Of a stretch of DNA of 64,000 nucleotides, positions 34,958-43,681 are shown one piece after another (within the stretch, counting starts at the first letter, position 1; the number at the start of each line of letters is the position of its first letter). This stretch comes from Paraburkholderia monticola. Its GTDB lineage: Bacteria; Pseudomonadota; Gammaproteobacteria; Burkholderiales; Burkholderiaceae. Under the pieces are notes generated by a model, which searched no databases, was not told the origin of the DNA, and saw only the letters and a program-made list of their open reading frames with translations. The position numbers and the translations under genes were made by a program. Location: the NCBI RefSeq assembly GCF_001580545.1, contig NZ_LRBG01000012.1, positions 1 to 64,000 on the forward strand, read 5' to 3'.

Positions 34958-36289
34958 CCGCGCAGCCGTCAGCCGGCTGCGCACGAATCCCACATGCTCG
35001 CGCAGCACATAAAACGCATCCGCGTAGGCGAGCGGCATGCGCAGGTGGTTCAGCGCCGCCTCGATCTCGTCGAGCTGCCCTAGCAGCCGGGTGCGTTCTT
35101 CGTCGGTCGCGCCGGCGAGCGCGTGCCGTTCGATCGCGATCAGCAAACCGTAATACCGATAGATGCGCGAGCGCACCCGCCACCGGTACAGCGCCGGAAT
35201 GATCCGCATGGCGGGCACCAACAGCACGGCGACCGGCAACAGCAAGACCAGCGTGCGATCGCCGATGCTCGCGAGCCAGAACGGCAGCGTCCGATACAGA
35301 AAGCCTTTGCCGGTCCGGTAATAGCGCTGCGCGTCCTCGCTGATCGGGTACTCGTGCTCGACCGGGCTCGGAAACTGGCCGGCACGCTGCAACAGGCCCG
35401 CGGCGCCGTGCACTTCCTGCGCCGCCTCGATCAGCAGATCCGAGATCGCGGGATGCAGCGAACTGCGCGCGACGATCTCGACCATCGGGCTGATCAGGTG
35501 GACGGTCTCGGGCGGAATGCGGCGCTTCAGATCGAGCACGCCAGGCGGCAGGTCGATCTGGTCGAGAAACGGAAAGACCCGTGTATAGGCGCTCGCCTCG
35601 TCGAAATTCATCACCGAAATACCGGGCACGCGCAACAGCCGCAGCATCAGGCCGCGCGTCGCCGAGTCGCCGCTCAGGATCGCCGCGTCGACCTCGCCGG
35701 ACACCAGTTGCGTGGCGGCCTGCAGGCCGTCGCTCGGCATCAGCGTGGTGGCGCCGCCGGGCTCGATGCCGTTGGCCTGGAGTAATTGCAGCGCGAGCAG
35801 CCGCGTGCCGCTGCCTTCGCGACCGATCGCGATCCGCTTGCCTTCGAGCTGGCCCAATTCCGTGAGCCCCGAGCCGCGATAGAACACGATGACCGGCACA
35901 TAGGACACGCTGCCGAGCGACACCAGCGACGAGGTGTCCATCCCTTCGCCCACGCCGCCTTGCACGAGCGCGATATCGACGTGCTGCTTCGGATCCAGCA
36001 GCCGCTGCAGGTTCTGCACGGAGCCATCGGATTCGAGCACGTTCAGGCGGATGCCGTTGCGCGCGAGGATCTTGCGGTACTGATTCGCGGTGATGGCAAA
36101 TGTGCTGTCGGGCGGCCCGGCGCTGATCGTGATCGTGCGCGGTGGCGCCGGATTGGCGATCCAGACGATCAGCACGATCGCGAACGCCACCAGCAGCGCC
36201 GTGATGAAGTAGGGCAGCAGGTGATCGCGCCATTCGGCGCGCGTGGGTTCGCCGGGAAAGTGCGGAGGACGCGGACGCTGCGCTTTCAT
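34940..36289 (-). CDS. TAXI-family solute-binding protein with membrane anchors
   Basis: The 449-residue protein has an N-terminal membrane helix (about 28-46) and a TAXI-type binding domain (TISAGPPDSTFAITANQYRKIL...VDIALVQGGVGEG...GRIAIGREGSGTR-like block). Near the C-terminus is a second helix (TLVLLLPVAVLLVPAM) followed by a cytoplasmic helical tail. Typical TAXI proteins are periplasmic partners of TRAP transporters, but no TRAP membrane gene is adjacent. It may be a sensor or tethered binding protein. GGAG supports the start at 36289. Confidence 0.82.
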   Translation of the reverse strand: MKAQRPRPPHFPGEPTRAEWRDHLLPYFITALLVAFAIVLIVWIANPAPPRTITISAGPPDSTFAITANQYRKILARNGIRLNVLESDGSVQNLQRLLDPKQHVDIALVQGGVGEGMDTSSLVSLGSVSYVPVIVFYRGSGLTELGQLEGKRIAIGREGSGTRLLALQLLQANGIEPGGATTLMPSDGLQAATQLVSGEVDAAILSGDSATRGLMLRLLRVPGISVMNFDEASAYTRVFPFLDQIDLPPGVLDLKRRIPPETVHLISPMVEIVARSSLHPAISDLLIEAAQEVHGAAGLLQRAGQFPSPVEHEYPISEDAQRYYRTGKGFLYRTLPFWLASIGDRTLVLLLPVAVLLVPAMRIIPALYRWRVRSRIYRYYGLLIAIERHALAGATDEERTRLLGQLDEIEAALNHLRMPLAYADAFYVLREHVGFVRSRLTAARPVMAS

Positions 36290-36497
36290 GAAGACTCCGT
36301 GCCGAAAAGCCGGGATCAGGCATTGTCGCCCGCGCGGGGCGGCTTTGCCGTTGGCAGTTTGCTCTATTGACCGGGCGCGCCGCGGGACATTGAAGCACGC
36401 CGCCCGCAGCCGAAAAAAACGAAGTGCGTGGCATAATTTGCCGCAAATCGCAGTCTGGCAGTTGTGGACAATAATCGCGCTGCGTGGCGTAGGGCAC

Positions 36498-36983
36498 ATG
36501 TTCAATCGTTGGCATCGGAAGATCGGCAGTTGGCTTGGATTGCTCGCGATCCTGATGACGACGCTCGCGCCGAGCATCTCGCAGACGCTCGCCGCCCATC
36601 GTCACGCCGATGCGATGATGGGCGAGCATTGCGAGATGGCGTCGATGGGCGACATGGCGTCAATGCCGGGCATGCCGATGCAGGACATGCAGGTGCAGGA
36701 CGACGGGCCCGATCCCACCCAGGCCGCCGCCGACGCGCCAGCCCCGTCCGACGCCGCCGCCAACCCCGCCGGCAATGCCGCCGAAAAGCACGCCCAGATG
36801 TCCGGCGATGCCTGCGGCTATTGCAGCCTGCTCGCGCATCTGCCGGTGATGCCGAGCGTCGGCATGCTGTTCGTCGCCGCGGTCCGCGCGCGCCAGCACG
36901 TCGCCGCGACGCGTTTCGACAGCGTGCGCCGCGTCGAACCGCTCACCTTCGCGCAGCCGCGCGCCCCGCCTTTCGCTTCCTGA
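36498..36983 (+). CDS. DUF2946 protein with Met/His-rich segment, copper-linked
   Basis: The 161-residue protein has an N-terminal hydrophobic segment (about 10-28), a Met-rich stretch (MASMGDMASMPGMPMQDMQ) and a Cys motif CGYCSLLAHLP typical of DUF2946. This family usually accompanies copper genes. It is followed by a barrel-like protein and CopC on the same strand, supporting a copper role in the envelope. Its biochemical function is not known. Confidence 0.75.
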   Translation: MFNRWHRKIGSWLGLLAILMTTLAPSISQTLAAHRHADAMMGEHCEMASMGDMASMPGMPMQDMQVQDDGPDPTQAAADAPAPSDAAANPAGNAAEKHAQMSGDACGYCSLLAHLPVMPSVGMLFVAAVRARQHVAATRFDSVRRVEPLTFAQPRAPPFAS

Positions 36984-37091
36984 TCCGCATCACCTGCGAC
37001 GCGATGCGCCGAGCCGCATCGCGCATGCCTGCGCGTGTCCATTCGACGGCGCGCGCCGGCCTCGTCACGACCGATCAGACAGGATGCACTC

Positions 37092-38024
37092 ATGCACACA
37101 CCAGCAACGCGCGGCGGCCGTCCCCCGCGCGCGGCGCCGCTCGTCGCGGCCGCCACTTATGTCGCCTACAGCGCCTATGCCGCATGCGGCCTGGCAGGCC
37201 TATGCGCCGCGCCGTCCATCGCGCAGGCCCACGCGATCGCGGGCGACCGCGTATTTCCGTCGACGCTCGCCGTCGATGACCCCGGCGTCGGCGACGAAGC
37301 CAACTTCGAGTACGGCCATCAGCGCGTGCCCGGCGACAACGGCGACCAGAGCATCAACACCTTCAGCTTCGAGTACGACAAGCTGATCACGCCGCGCCTC
37401 GCGGTATCGATCGACGGCGGGTACGTGATGCAGAACAACCCGCGCGCGGCCGGCTTCGACAACTTCGGCGTCGGCCTCAAGTACCTGCTGTACGTGAACG
37501 AACCGCACGAGCTGATGACGTCGATCGGCGTCAACGCGGAGCTCGGCGGCACCGGCAGCCGCGCGATCGCCGACAACTTCTCGACGATCTCGCCGACCGT
37601 CTTCGTCGGCAAGGGCATGGGCGACCTGCCCGATTCGCTCGCGTATCTGCGGCCGATCGCGATCACGGCGGAAGCGGGCCCCGCGCTCAGCACCGGCGCG
37701 GGTCAGCCGAACGCGTTCAACTACGGCTTCACCGTGCAGTACAGCCTGCCGTATCTGCAGCAGCACGTGCACGACGCGGGTCTGCCGCAGCCGATCGCGA
37801 GCCTGATTCCGCTCGTCGAGATTCCGCTGTCGCGCAGTCAGGGGCAGACGACCGGCACGGTCAATCCGGGCTTCATCTGGATGAATCGCTACGGACAGTT
37901 CGGCGTCGAGGCGCAGATTCCGATCAACCGCGCGAGCGGCTCGCACGTCGGCATCCTGGTGCAGGCGCATCTGTTCTTCGATGACATCGCGCCCACCACG
38001 CTCGGCAAGCCGCTGTTCCAGTAA
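37092..38024 (+). CDS. Exported beta-barrel-type protein in copper cluster
   Basis: The 310-residue protein has a long N-terminal signal region (cleavage probably after SIAQA, about residue 46). It is otherwise rich in alternating, aromatic and glycine-containing strands such as FSFEYDKLITPRLAVSIDGGYV, FGVGLKYLLYV and FNYGFTVQYSLPYL, as in outer-membrane barrels. I do not recognise a named family. It lies between the DUF2946 gene and copC, with 11 bases to the latter. Confidence 0.7.
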   Translation: MHTPATRGGRPPRAAPLVAAATYVAYSAYAACGLAGLCAAPSIAQAHAIAGDRVFPSTLAVDDPGVGDEANFEYGHQRVPGDNGDQSINTFSFEYDKLITPRLAVSIDGGYVMQNNPRAAGFDNFGVGLKYLLYVNEPHELMTSIGVNAELGGTGSRAIADNFSTISPTVFVGKGMGDLPDSLAYLRPIAITAEAGPALSTGAGQPNAFNYGFTVQYSLPYLQQHVHDAGLPQPIASLIPLVEIPLSRSQGQTTGTVNPGFIWMNRYGQFGVEAQIPINRASGSHVGILVQAHLFFDDIAPTTLGKPLFQ

Positions 38025-38035
38025 GGACCATGACG

Positions 38036-38407
38036 ATGAACACGATCTTCAGAACTCACGCGATGCGCGCGGCGGCGTTCCTCGCCGGCCTCACGCTCGC
38101 GAGCGCGGCCCTCGCGCATGTGTTTCCGCAGAAGCAGGAGCCGGGCGCGGGCACTTCGGTGAGCGCGCCCACGCAGGTCAAGGTGACGTTCGACGGGCCG
38201 CTCGAACCGGCGTTCAGCTCGCTCACCGTCAGCGATGCGAGCGGCAAGCAGGTCAGCACGCAGAAGTCCTCGGTCGATGCGCGTGAGCCCGCGGTGATGA
38301 CGGTGCCGCTGCCGACGCTCGCGGCCGGGCATTACGTGGTGCATTGGGTGGCGGTGGCGTCGGACGGGCATCGAACGCATGGGGATTATGGCTTCGATGT
38401 GAAGTAG
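38036..38407 (+). CDS. copC: Copper-binding periplasmic protein CopC
   Basis: The 123-residue protein has a signal peptide ending ALA before HVFPQ, so the mature protein would start with His, the first Cu(II) ligand in CopC. The remaining ligands are in SDGHRTHGDYGF (Asp-x-His). Met-rich Cu(I) loops are absent, so this looks like a Cu(II)-only CopC. The ATG at 38036 is better spaced from AAGGA than the one at 38030. No CopD membrane gene follows, which is unusual. Confidence 0.85.
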   Translation: MNTIFRTHAMRAAAFLAGLTLASAALAHVFPQKQEPGAGTSVSAPTQVKVTFDGPLEPAFSSLTVSDASGKQVSTQKSSVDAREPAVMTVPLPTLAAGHYVVHWVAVASDGHRTHGDYGFDVK

Positions 38408-38518
38408 GGGAGAGGCAGATGCGGCGTCGCCGGTTCGTGCGCGGATCGGTGACGCGGCGTGTCGCCAGGCTCGCCGGAACACCACGCCAGCGCCACGCCA
38501 GCGCCACGCCAACGCCGC

Positions 38519-39406
38519 TCAGACCCGCTTGAACAACTGCCGTGCGAGCGAGCACATCAGCGTGGTCGCGGGCGATTCGTCCTGCAAGCGCCGGCTCATG
38601 ATGATCGGCGAGGCCGCGTTGGCCGACGGAATCGGCCGGTACGCGACGCCATGCGCGCGCAAGCCTTCGACGCTCTCCGGCACGAGACAGACGCCGACCT
38701 GCGCGGCGACCAGACCCAGTGCGGTCTGCAACTCCCGCACTTCGTGGATCGCCTTCGGCTCCAGCGCCTGATCGTGCATCGCCGAGATCTGCTGGTCCGC
38801 ATAGCTCGGCCGCGGCGTGCTCGGATAGACGATCAGCGTTTCCTCGGCGAGCGCCGCGAGCGTGAGCGGCTTCTTTTGCCGCGCGAGCGGATGGTCCTGC
38901 GGCAAAGCCGCGATCATCCGTTCCTCGACCAGCACTTCGCGCGCAAGCTGCGCATCGTCGAAGCGCAGTCTGCCGAAGCCGACGTCGATGCGGCCGCCCT
39001 TCAGCGCGGCCAGTTGCTCGATCGTGAACATCTCGATCAGCGAGAGCTCGATATGCGGAGCGGCCTCGCGAAACGCGCGAATCACGGCGGGCAGCGCGCC
39101 ATACAGCGTCGACGGCACGAAGCCGATCACGATGCGCTCCGCGAGTTGCGCGAGCCGCCGCGTGAGCGGCGCGAGCTCGTCGGCTTCATCGATCAGACGT
39201 TTCGCCTGCGTGTAGAAAATGCGGCCGGCTTCGGTGAGCCGCAACGGCCGCGAGCCGCGCTCGAACAGCGGCAGGCCGACGCTTTCCTCGATCTGCTGGA
39301 TCTGCCGCGACAGCGGCGGCTGCGTCATGTGCAGACGGTTGGCCGCCCGCGTGATGTTCATCTCCTCGGCGACCGCGATGAAGTAGCGAAGTTGGCGAAA
39401 TTCCAT
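38519..39406 (-). CDS. LysR-family regulator (CatR/BenM-like)
   Basis: The 295-residue protein has the N-terminal helix-turn-helix MEFRQLRYFIAVAEEMNITRAANRLHMTQPPLSRQIQQ and a periplasmic-binding-like effector domain. Its start resembles the CatR/BenM group, which usually senses aromatic ring-cleavage products. No catabolic operon adjoins it: copC converges from the left and another LysR gene lies upstream on the same strand, so the target is unknown. Confidence 0.88.
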   Translation of the reverse strand: MEFRQLRYFIAVAEEMNITRAANRLHMTQPPLSRQIQQIEESVGLPLFERGSRPLRLTEAGRIFYTQAKRLIDEADELAPLTRRLAQLAERIVIGFVPSTLYGALPAVIRAFREAAPHIELSLIEMFTIEQLAALKGGRIDVGFGRLRFDDAQLAREVLVEERMIAALPQDHPLARQKKPLTLAALAEETLIVYPSTPRPSYADQQISAMHDQALEPKAIHEVRELQTALGLVAAQVGVCLVPESVEGLRAHGVAYRPIPSANAASPIIMSRRLQDESPATTLMCSLARQLFKRV

Positions 39407-39512
39407 GCAGGCCCCTGAGGTGTGATGCGTCGGCAATCGGTGTTGCGTCGGTCCGGTACGGTGCTCCCCCTGCGGCGCTCGGCGAGGGCAACGAATGATA
39501 GCAACAGCGCTG

Positions 39513-40445
39513 TCAAATGGCCGCCAGATGGCGCACGAGCGCCTTCTCCGCGCGCGGTAGCGCATTCAGCTCGCGCATGCAGATGAGCAGGCGCCGCGTG
39601 GCCCACGGGTCGCTCAGCTCGACCGTGCGCAGGCCCGGCGTGCCGCGATAGCGCTTCGCCGCGGTGGCCGGCACGATGCCGATGCCCGCGCCCTGTTCGA
39701 CCATGCGGCAGATGCCGTCGAAGCTACGTACGTTCGCGCGGAAGCTCAGCGGCTGGCCGGCGAGCAGCGCGCGCTCGCCGAGATAGGTTTGCAGCGCGCT
39801 GTCCGCGGCGAGGCCGATGAATTCGCGCTGCGTGACTTCGGCGAGCGCGACGCGCCGGCGCGCGCCGAGCGCATCGTCGCGACTCGTGACGAGCACGAGC
39901 TTGTCGATTGCGAACGGCAGCGTCTGCAACGCGCCATGGTCGAGCGCATCGGAGACGATGCCGATATCCGCCGCGCCGGTGAGCACCGCCTTGACCGTCT
40001 CGCTGCTCTGGCGTTCCTTCAGATCCACCTGCACGTTCGGGTGATCGCGCAGAAACGCGCCGATCGCCGTCGGCAGGAACTCGGTGAGCGCCGCGGTGTT
40101 GGTCCATAAACGGATGCAGGCCTTGCGGCCCTGCTGAAGCTCGCCGAGTTCGTCCTGCATCCTGTCGATCTGGCCGAGCACGAGCCGCGCATGGTGCGCG
40201 AGCGTGTCGCCGGTCGGGGTCGACTCGACGCCGCGCCGGCCGCGTTCGAGGAGCGGCATGCCCAACGCTTCCTCCATGCCGCGCAGTCGCGCGCTCGCCG
40301 ACGGTAGCGACATGTTCGCGCGCGCGGCGCCGTGCGTGATGCTGCCGGTGTCGAGAATATGCAGAAAGAGGCGTAGATCGATGAGGTCGAAGCGCATGAG
40401 GGTTCGCAGGCGGGGCGGATCGCCAAGGGCACGTTGATCGGACAT
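39513..40445 (-). CDS. LysR-family regulator, divergent to TauE/SafE gene
   Basis: The 310-residue protein has the helix-turn-helix LIDLRLFLHILDTGSITHGAARANMSLPSASARLRGMEE after a 16-residue extension, and a standard effector domain. AAGG five bases upstream supports the start at 40445; 40397 is an alternative. It is divergent from the exporter gene at 40549, with a LysR-type box between them, so it probably controls that exporter. Confidence 0.88.
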   Translation of the reverse strand: MSDQRALGDPPRLRTLMRFDLIDLRLFLHILDTGSITHGAARANMSLPSASARLRGMEEALGMPLLERGRRGVESTPTGDTLAHHARLVLGQIDRMQDELGELQQGRKACIRLWTNTAALTEFLPTAIGAFLRDHPNVQVDLKERQSSETVKAVLTGAADIGIVSDALDHGALQTLPFAIDKLVLVTSRDDALGARRRVALAEVTQREFIGLAADSALQTYLGERALLAGQPLSFRANVRSFDGICRMVEQGAGIGIVPATAAKRYRGTPGLRTVELSDPWATRRLLICMRELNALPRAEKALVRHLAAI

Positions 40446-40450
40446 TGTGC

Positions 40451-40467
40451 CTTAGGCCGAAGCTAAG
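40451..40467. promoter_or_regulatory. T-N11-A LysR-type box
   Basis: CTTAG-N7-CTAAG is a perfect inverted repeat with T-N11-A geometry, six bases upstream of the LysR start codon and about 80 bases before the exporter start. It suits autoregulation by the LysR at 39513 and joint control of the exporter. Confidence 0.5.
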
Positions 40468-40548
40468 TCACGCTACGCATCTTACGCATTGTGAAGCGCG
40501 GGGCGGCGCAGCAGAATCGCCGGCATCGTTTCAACGGATGCCGTCCCG

Positions 40549-41325
40549 ATGATCTCTTCGTTTTCCATGCCGCTTTCGCTTCCGGCGCCCTTGCTTGCGC
40601 ACATTGGCGTGGTGGCCGCCACGTTCGCCGTGGCCGGCTTCGTCAAGGGCGTGACCGGCATGGGCCTGCCGACCGTCGCGATGGCGGTGCTCGGCACGCT
40701 GATGCTGCCCGCGCAGGCGGCCGCGCTGCTGCTGTTGCCGTCGTTCGTCACCAACGTGTGGCAGCTATTCGCGGGGTCCGGTGTGCGCGCGCTCGTCGTG
40801 CGCTTGTGGCCGATGCTGGCGGGCATCGTCGGCGGCACGCTCGTTGCCGCGCCGTTCATTGCAGGGGGCGGCGTCTGGGCGGTCGCGGGTCTCGGCGCCG
40901 CGCTCACGCTGTATGCGGCGGCCGGGCTGCGCGCGTGGCGCCTGCCGGTGCCCGTGCGGCACGAGCGCTGGCTGTCGCCGGCGATCGGCACCGTGACCGG
41001 CCTCGTCACGGGCGTCACCGGCGTGTTCGTCGTGCCGGCAGTCCCGTATCTGCAGGGGCTCGAGTTGACAAAGGAGGACCTGGTTCAGGCGCTCGGGCTG
41101 TCGTTCACGGTATCGACGATCGCGCTCGCGATCGGCCTCGCCGGCGCGCATGCGTTCGCGCTCGATGGTCTGCGCGAGTCGTTCGCCGCCGTGCTGCCCG
41201 CGCTCGCCGGCATGTGGCTCGGTCAGCGTGTGCGCGGACGTATCAGTGCGGCGAGTTTTCGTCGCTGGTTCTTCATCTGTCTGCTCGGACTCGGTTTGGA
41301 ATTAATGGCGCGTGCGTTCGTTTAA
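40549..41325 (+). CDS. TauE/SafE-family membrane exporter
   Basis: The 258-residue inner-membrane protein has about eight hydrophobic segments and the repeat hallmark GFVKGVTGMGLPTVAMAVL in the first half and TGLVTGVTGVFVVPAVPYLQGL in the second. Family members export sulfite, sulfoacetate or other organosulfonates, or transport other anions. It is divergent from a LysR gene. The substrate cannot be told from sequence. Confidence 0.85.
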   Translation: MISSFSMPLSLPAPLLAHIGVVAATFAVAGFVKGVTGMGLPTVAMAVLGTLMLPAQAAALLLLPSFVTNVWQLFAGSGVRALVVRLWPMLAGIVGGTLVAAPFIAGGGVWAVAGLGAALTLYAAAGLRAWRLPVPVRHERWLSPAIGTVTGLVTGVTGVFVVPAVPYLQGLELTKEDLVQALGLSFTVSTIALAIGLAGAHAFALDGLRESFAAVLPALAGMWLGQRVRGRISAASFRRWFFICLLGLGLELMARAFV

Positions 41326-41364
41326 CGAAGACATGATGGCGGTGCAGACCAAAGGAGGGAGATC

Positions 41365-41451
41365 GTGTGGCCCATTATTCTCGACACGGTCGGCGCGCTC
41401 GCGGTGCTCGCGAGCGTGGCCGCGCAGATCGCGCTGCTGCGAAAGCAGTGA
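41365..41451 (+). CDS. 28-residue single-helix membrane peptide
   Basis: A GTG at 41365 is preceded by a very strong AAAGGAGGGAG. The product is almost one hydrophobic helix (WPIILDTVGALAVLASVAAQIALL) ending in the basic RKQ. It lies 40 bases after the exporter stop and before a terminator-like hairpin, so it looks like the last gene of that operon. It may be a small membrane subunit or regulator. Confidence 0.55.
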   Translation: MWPIILDTVGALAVLASVAAQIALLRKQ

Positions 41452-41466
41452 ATGGCGCTAGCGTTG

Positions 41467-41509
41467 AACGCGGGGGGGCCTTGAGGTCAGACCCGCGTTT
41501 CATTTGTTA
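41467..41509 (+). terminator. Hairpin with T-rich tail after exporter operon
   Basis: AACGCGGG and CCCGCGTT pair around a 17-base loop and are followed by TCATTTGTT. The stem is GC-rich, but the loop is long and the tail only partly T. It is a plausible intrinsic terminator for the exporter and small peptide genes. Confidence 0.5.
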
Positions 41510-41795
41510 AAGCGCGCGCCGAAGCAGATCGACACCACCCGACCTGAAAAGCGGCGGTGGGACCCAAGCCGAATCCAATCTCGTAAGCATCCCGTAAACG
41601 GACCGTCCGAATCCGCTGCGAACCGATTGTTCGTCGGAAGCGGCGTATCAATTCGTCTCGAGCCGCTTTATCCGGCCTCTCGTGATGCCTAAATTAACGT
41701 CCAGTGACAGCGCCACTGCAGTTCCAGCTTCAGCAGCATGGACCGCGCGACTTCTCGCGAGGCATGCCGGCGCGAACTCTTTCAAGGACACGATC

Positions 41796-42542
41796 ATGAG
41801 CAAGCTCACAGGCAAGGTAGCGGTTGTAACGGGCGCATCGAAAGGCATCGGTGCGGCGATTGCGAAGGGATTGGCGGCGCAAGGCGCGTCGGTCGTGGTG
41901 AACTATGCGTCGAGCCGTGCCGGCGCCGACAAGGTGGTCGCCGATATCACTGCGGCCGGCGGCAAGGCCGTCGCGGTCGGCGGCGACGTCTCGAAGGCCG
42001 CGGACGCGAAGGGCATCATCGATACGGCGATCGAGACCTATGGCCGGCTGGACGTACTGGTCAACAACTCGGGTGTCTATGAATTCGCGGCGCTCGACGA
42101 GATCACCGAAGCGCATTTCCATAAGCACTTCGATGTCAACGTGCTCGGGCTGCTGCTCGTGACGCAGGCGGCGGCCAGGCATCTGGGCGAGGGTGGCAGC
42201 ATCGTCAACATCAGCTCGGTCGCGAGCCGCATCACGCCGCCGACCACCGCGGTCTACACGGCGACCAAAGGCGCGGTCGATGCGATCACCGGCGTGCTCG
42301 CGAAGGAACTCGGTCCGCGCAAGATCCGCGTGAATTCGGTGAATCCGGGGATGGTCGAGACCGAGGGCACTCACACCGCCGGTGTGATCGGCTCGGATTT
42401 CGAAACGTGGGCGGTCAGCACGACGCCGCTCGGCCGTATCGGCCAACCTGACGATATCGCGGACGTCGTCACGTTCCTCGCCTCGGACGATGCGCGCTGG
42501 TTGACGGGCGAAAGCCTGATCGCGAGCGGCGGTTCGCGTTGA
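41796..42542 (+). CDS. SDR-family oxidoreductase (FabG/glucose-dehydrogenase-like)
   Basis: The 248-residue SDR has TGASKGIG near residue 13, NNSG (Ser in place of Ala in the NNAG motif), ISSVASRITPPTTAVYTATKGAV with the catalytic Ser and Tyr-Lys, and the C-terminal LTGESLIASGG. AAGGACA precedes the ATG. The 286 bases upstream hold no other gene. It stands alone between the exporter unit and a convergent LysR gene. The substrate is unknown. Confidence 0.88.
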   Translation: MSKLTGKVAVVTGASKGIGAAIAKGLAAQGASVVVNYASSRAGADKVVADITAAGGKAVAVGGDVSKAADAKGIIDTAIETYGRLDVLVNNSGVYEFAALDEITEAHFHKHFDVNVLGLLLVTQAAARHLGEGGSIVNISSVASRITPPTTAVYTATKGAVDAITGVLAKELGPRKIRVNSVNPGMVETEGTHTAGVIGSDFETWAVSTTPLGRIGQPDDIADVVTFLASDDARWLTGESLIASGGSR

Positions 42543-42550
42543 GTTCGACA

Positions 42551-42632
42551 GGGTTGCCAATGCATGCGGCAACCCGCGTAACAGCGCGAGCGCGCTAGCA
42601 GGCGGCGCGGCCGGTTGCACCACGGCCGCGCC
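42551..42632. terminator. Two hairpins between convergent SDR and LysR genes
   Basis: GGGTTGCC-N9-GGCAACCC (42551-42575) begins eight bases after the SDR stop. GGCGCGGCC-N11-GGCCGCGCC (42604-42632) lies just beyond the LysR stop. Both stems are perfect but have no T tract, so they may mark transcript ends for opposite strands. Confidence 0.4.
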
Positions 42633-42663
42633 AAACACCGACGGCGCAGCGACGTGGCGGAAG

Positions 42664-43563
42664 CTACGCGCGCTGCTCGCCGTCGCGCGCCGCCCCGGTT
42701 TCCGCCCCGGGCAACTCCACCGCAAAAAACGCATCCAGCAGATTCGAACCCGGCCGCTCGGCGAGCCGCGTCAACGATTCGATCATCTGCACCCGGCAAT
42801 CGACGAGCGGGACCATCTTCGCGCGCCGCGATTCCTTGAACTCCGCCCGCGCGATCACGCCGACCCCCATCCCTTGCGCGACCGCTTCCTCGAGCGCCTC
42901 GCGGCCATCCACGTACATGACCGGCTCGACCTGCAACGACTCGCGCACGAGCTCGATTTCGAGCAGTTGTTGGGTGACCGACTGCGGCTCGCGGAAAATC
43001 ATCGGCTGCTTGACGAGCTCCGTGTAGCTGAGCCGGCGCTTCTTCGCGGCCGGGTAGCTGGTCGGCACCATCGCGACCAGCGGATCCCGCCGCAGCACGC
43101 GCGACTGCAAGCGGCTATGCACCTGCGGCGCGGCGGTGATGGCCGCGTCGACCGCGCTCGACAGCACGCGCTGCATGCACTCGGCCGCATTGGCGATCGA
43201 CAGCGTGACCACGATGCCTGGATGCCGCTGGCGAAACGCGCCGATCAGCGCGACGGCGAGATCGGGCGCATCGGCCGCGAGCGATAGCGAACCCGACTCC
43301 AGCCCGCCCGCCGATTCGAGCAGCTGACGCGCCTCGCGCTCGCAGCTGAGCATATGCCGCGTCACGCTGAACAGGCGCAGGCCGAGCTCGGTCGTCGCGA
43401 CGCCGCGCGGCCCGCGCTCGAACAGCTTGACGCCGTAGTCCTGTTCGAGCCGCCGTACATGATCCGACACCGCCGGCTGCGTCAGCGACAACGCCTGCGC
43501 CGCTTTCGAAAAGCCGCCATATTCAGCGACCGCATGAAACGCCCGCAATTGCGCGTATTGCAC
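42664..43563 (-). CDS. LysR-family regulator of phosphonate (phnWX) genes
   Basis: The 299-residue protein has the helix-turn-helix MQYAQLRAFHAVAEYGGFSKAAQALSLTQPAVSDHVRRL and an effector domain with MYVDGREALEEAVAQGMGVG. The start is a GTG at 43563, supported by GAGG five bases upstream. It is divergent from phnW-phnX; LysR proteins in this position activate 2-aminoethylphosphonate breakdown. A cluster of GATA/TATC repeats lies between the genes. Confidence 0.85.
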   Translation of the reverse strand: MQYAQLRAFHAVAEYGGFSKAAQALSLTQPAVSDHVRRLEQDYGVKLFERGPRGVATTELGLRLFSVTRHMLSCEREARQLLESAGGLESGSLSLAADAPDLAVALIGAFRQRHPGIVVTLSIANAAECMQRVLSSAVDAAITAAPQVHSRLQSRVLRRDPLVAMVPTSYPAAKKRRLSYTELVKQPMIFREPQSVTQQLLEIELVRESLQVEPVMYVDGREALEEAVAQGMGVGVIARAEFKESRRAKMVPLVDCRVQMIESLTRLAERPGSNLLDAFFAVELPGAETGAARDGEQRA

Positions 43564-43590
43564 GTGTGCCTCGTTGGTAAATAAGTTTTT

Positions 43591-43667
43591 CCGATAGGGT
43601 CATCGATTATATCGATTTTACCGATAGACAGCCTTTCTGTAACGTGTCAGGTATCGACATAGCGATA
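43591..43667. promoter_or_regulatory. Repeat cluster in the LysR-phnW intergenic region
   Basis: Within 77 bases are two CCGATAG copies 30 bases apart (43591 and 43621), the palindrome ATCGAT-TAT-ATCGAT (43602-43616) between them, and TATCG-N6-CGATA (43652-43667) just before phnW. Such arrays fit the recognition and activation sites of a LysR protein. Confidence 0.5.
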
Positions 43668-43681
43668 TCGGAGTTCCAGAC

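Noticed and set aside
36593..36629. Fusion-like 678-codon frame 34593-36629 on the minus strand
   Set aside because: It is a shadow of proQ and the TAXI gene; the TAXI frame shows true homology.
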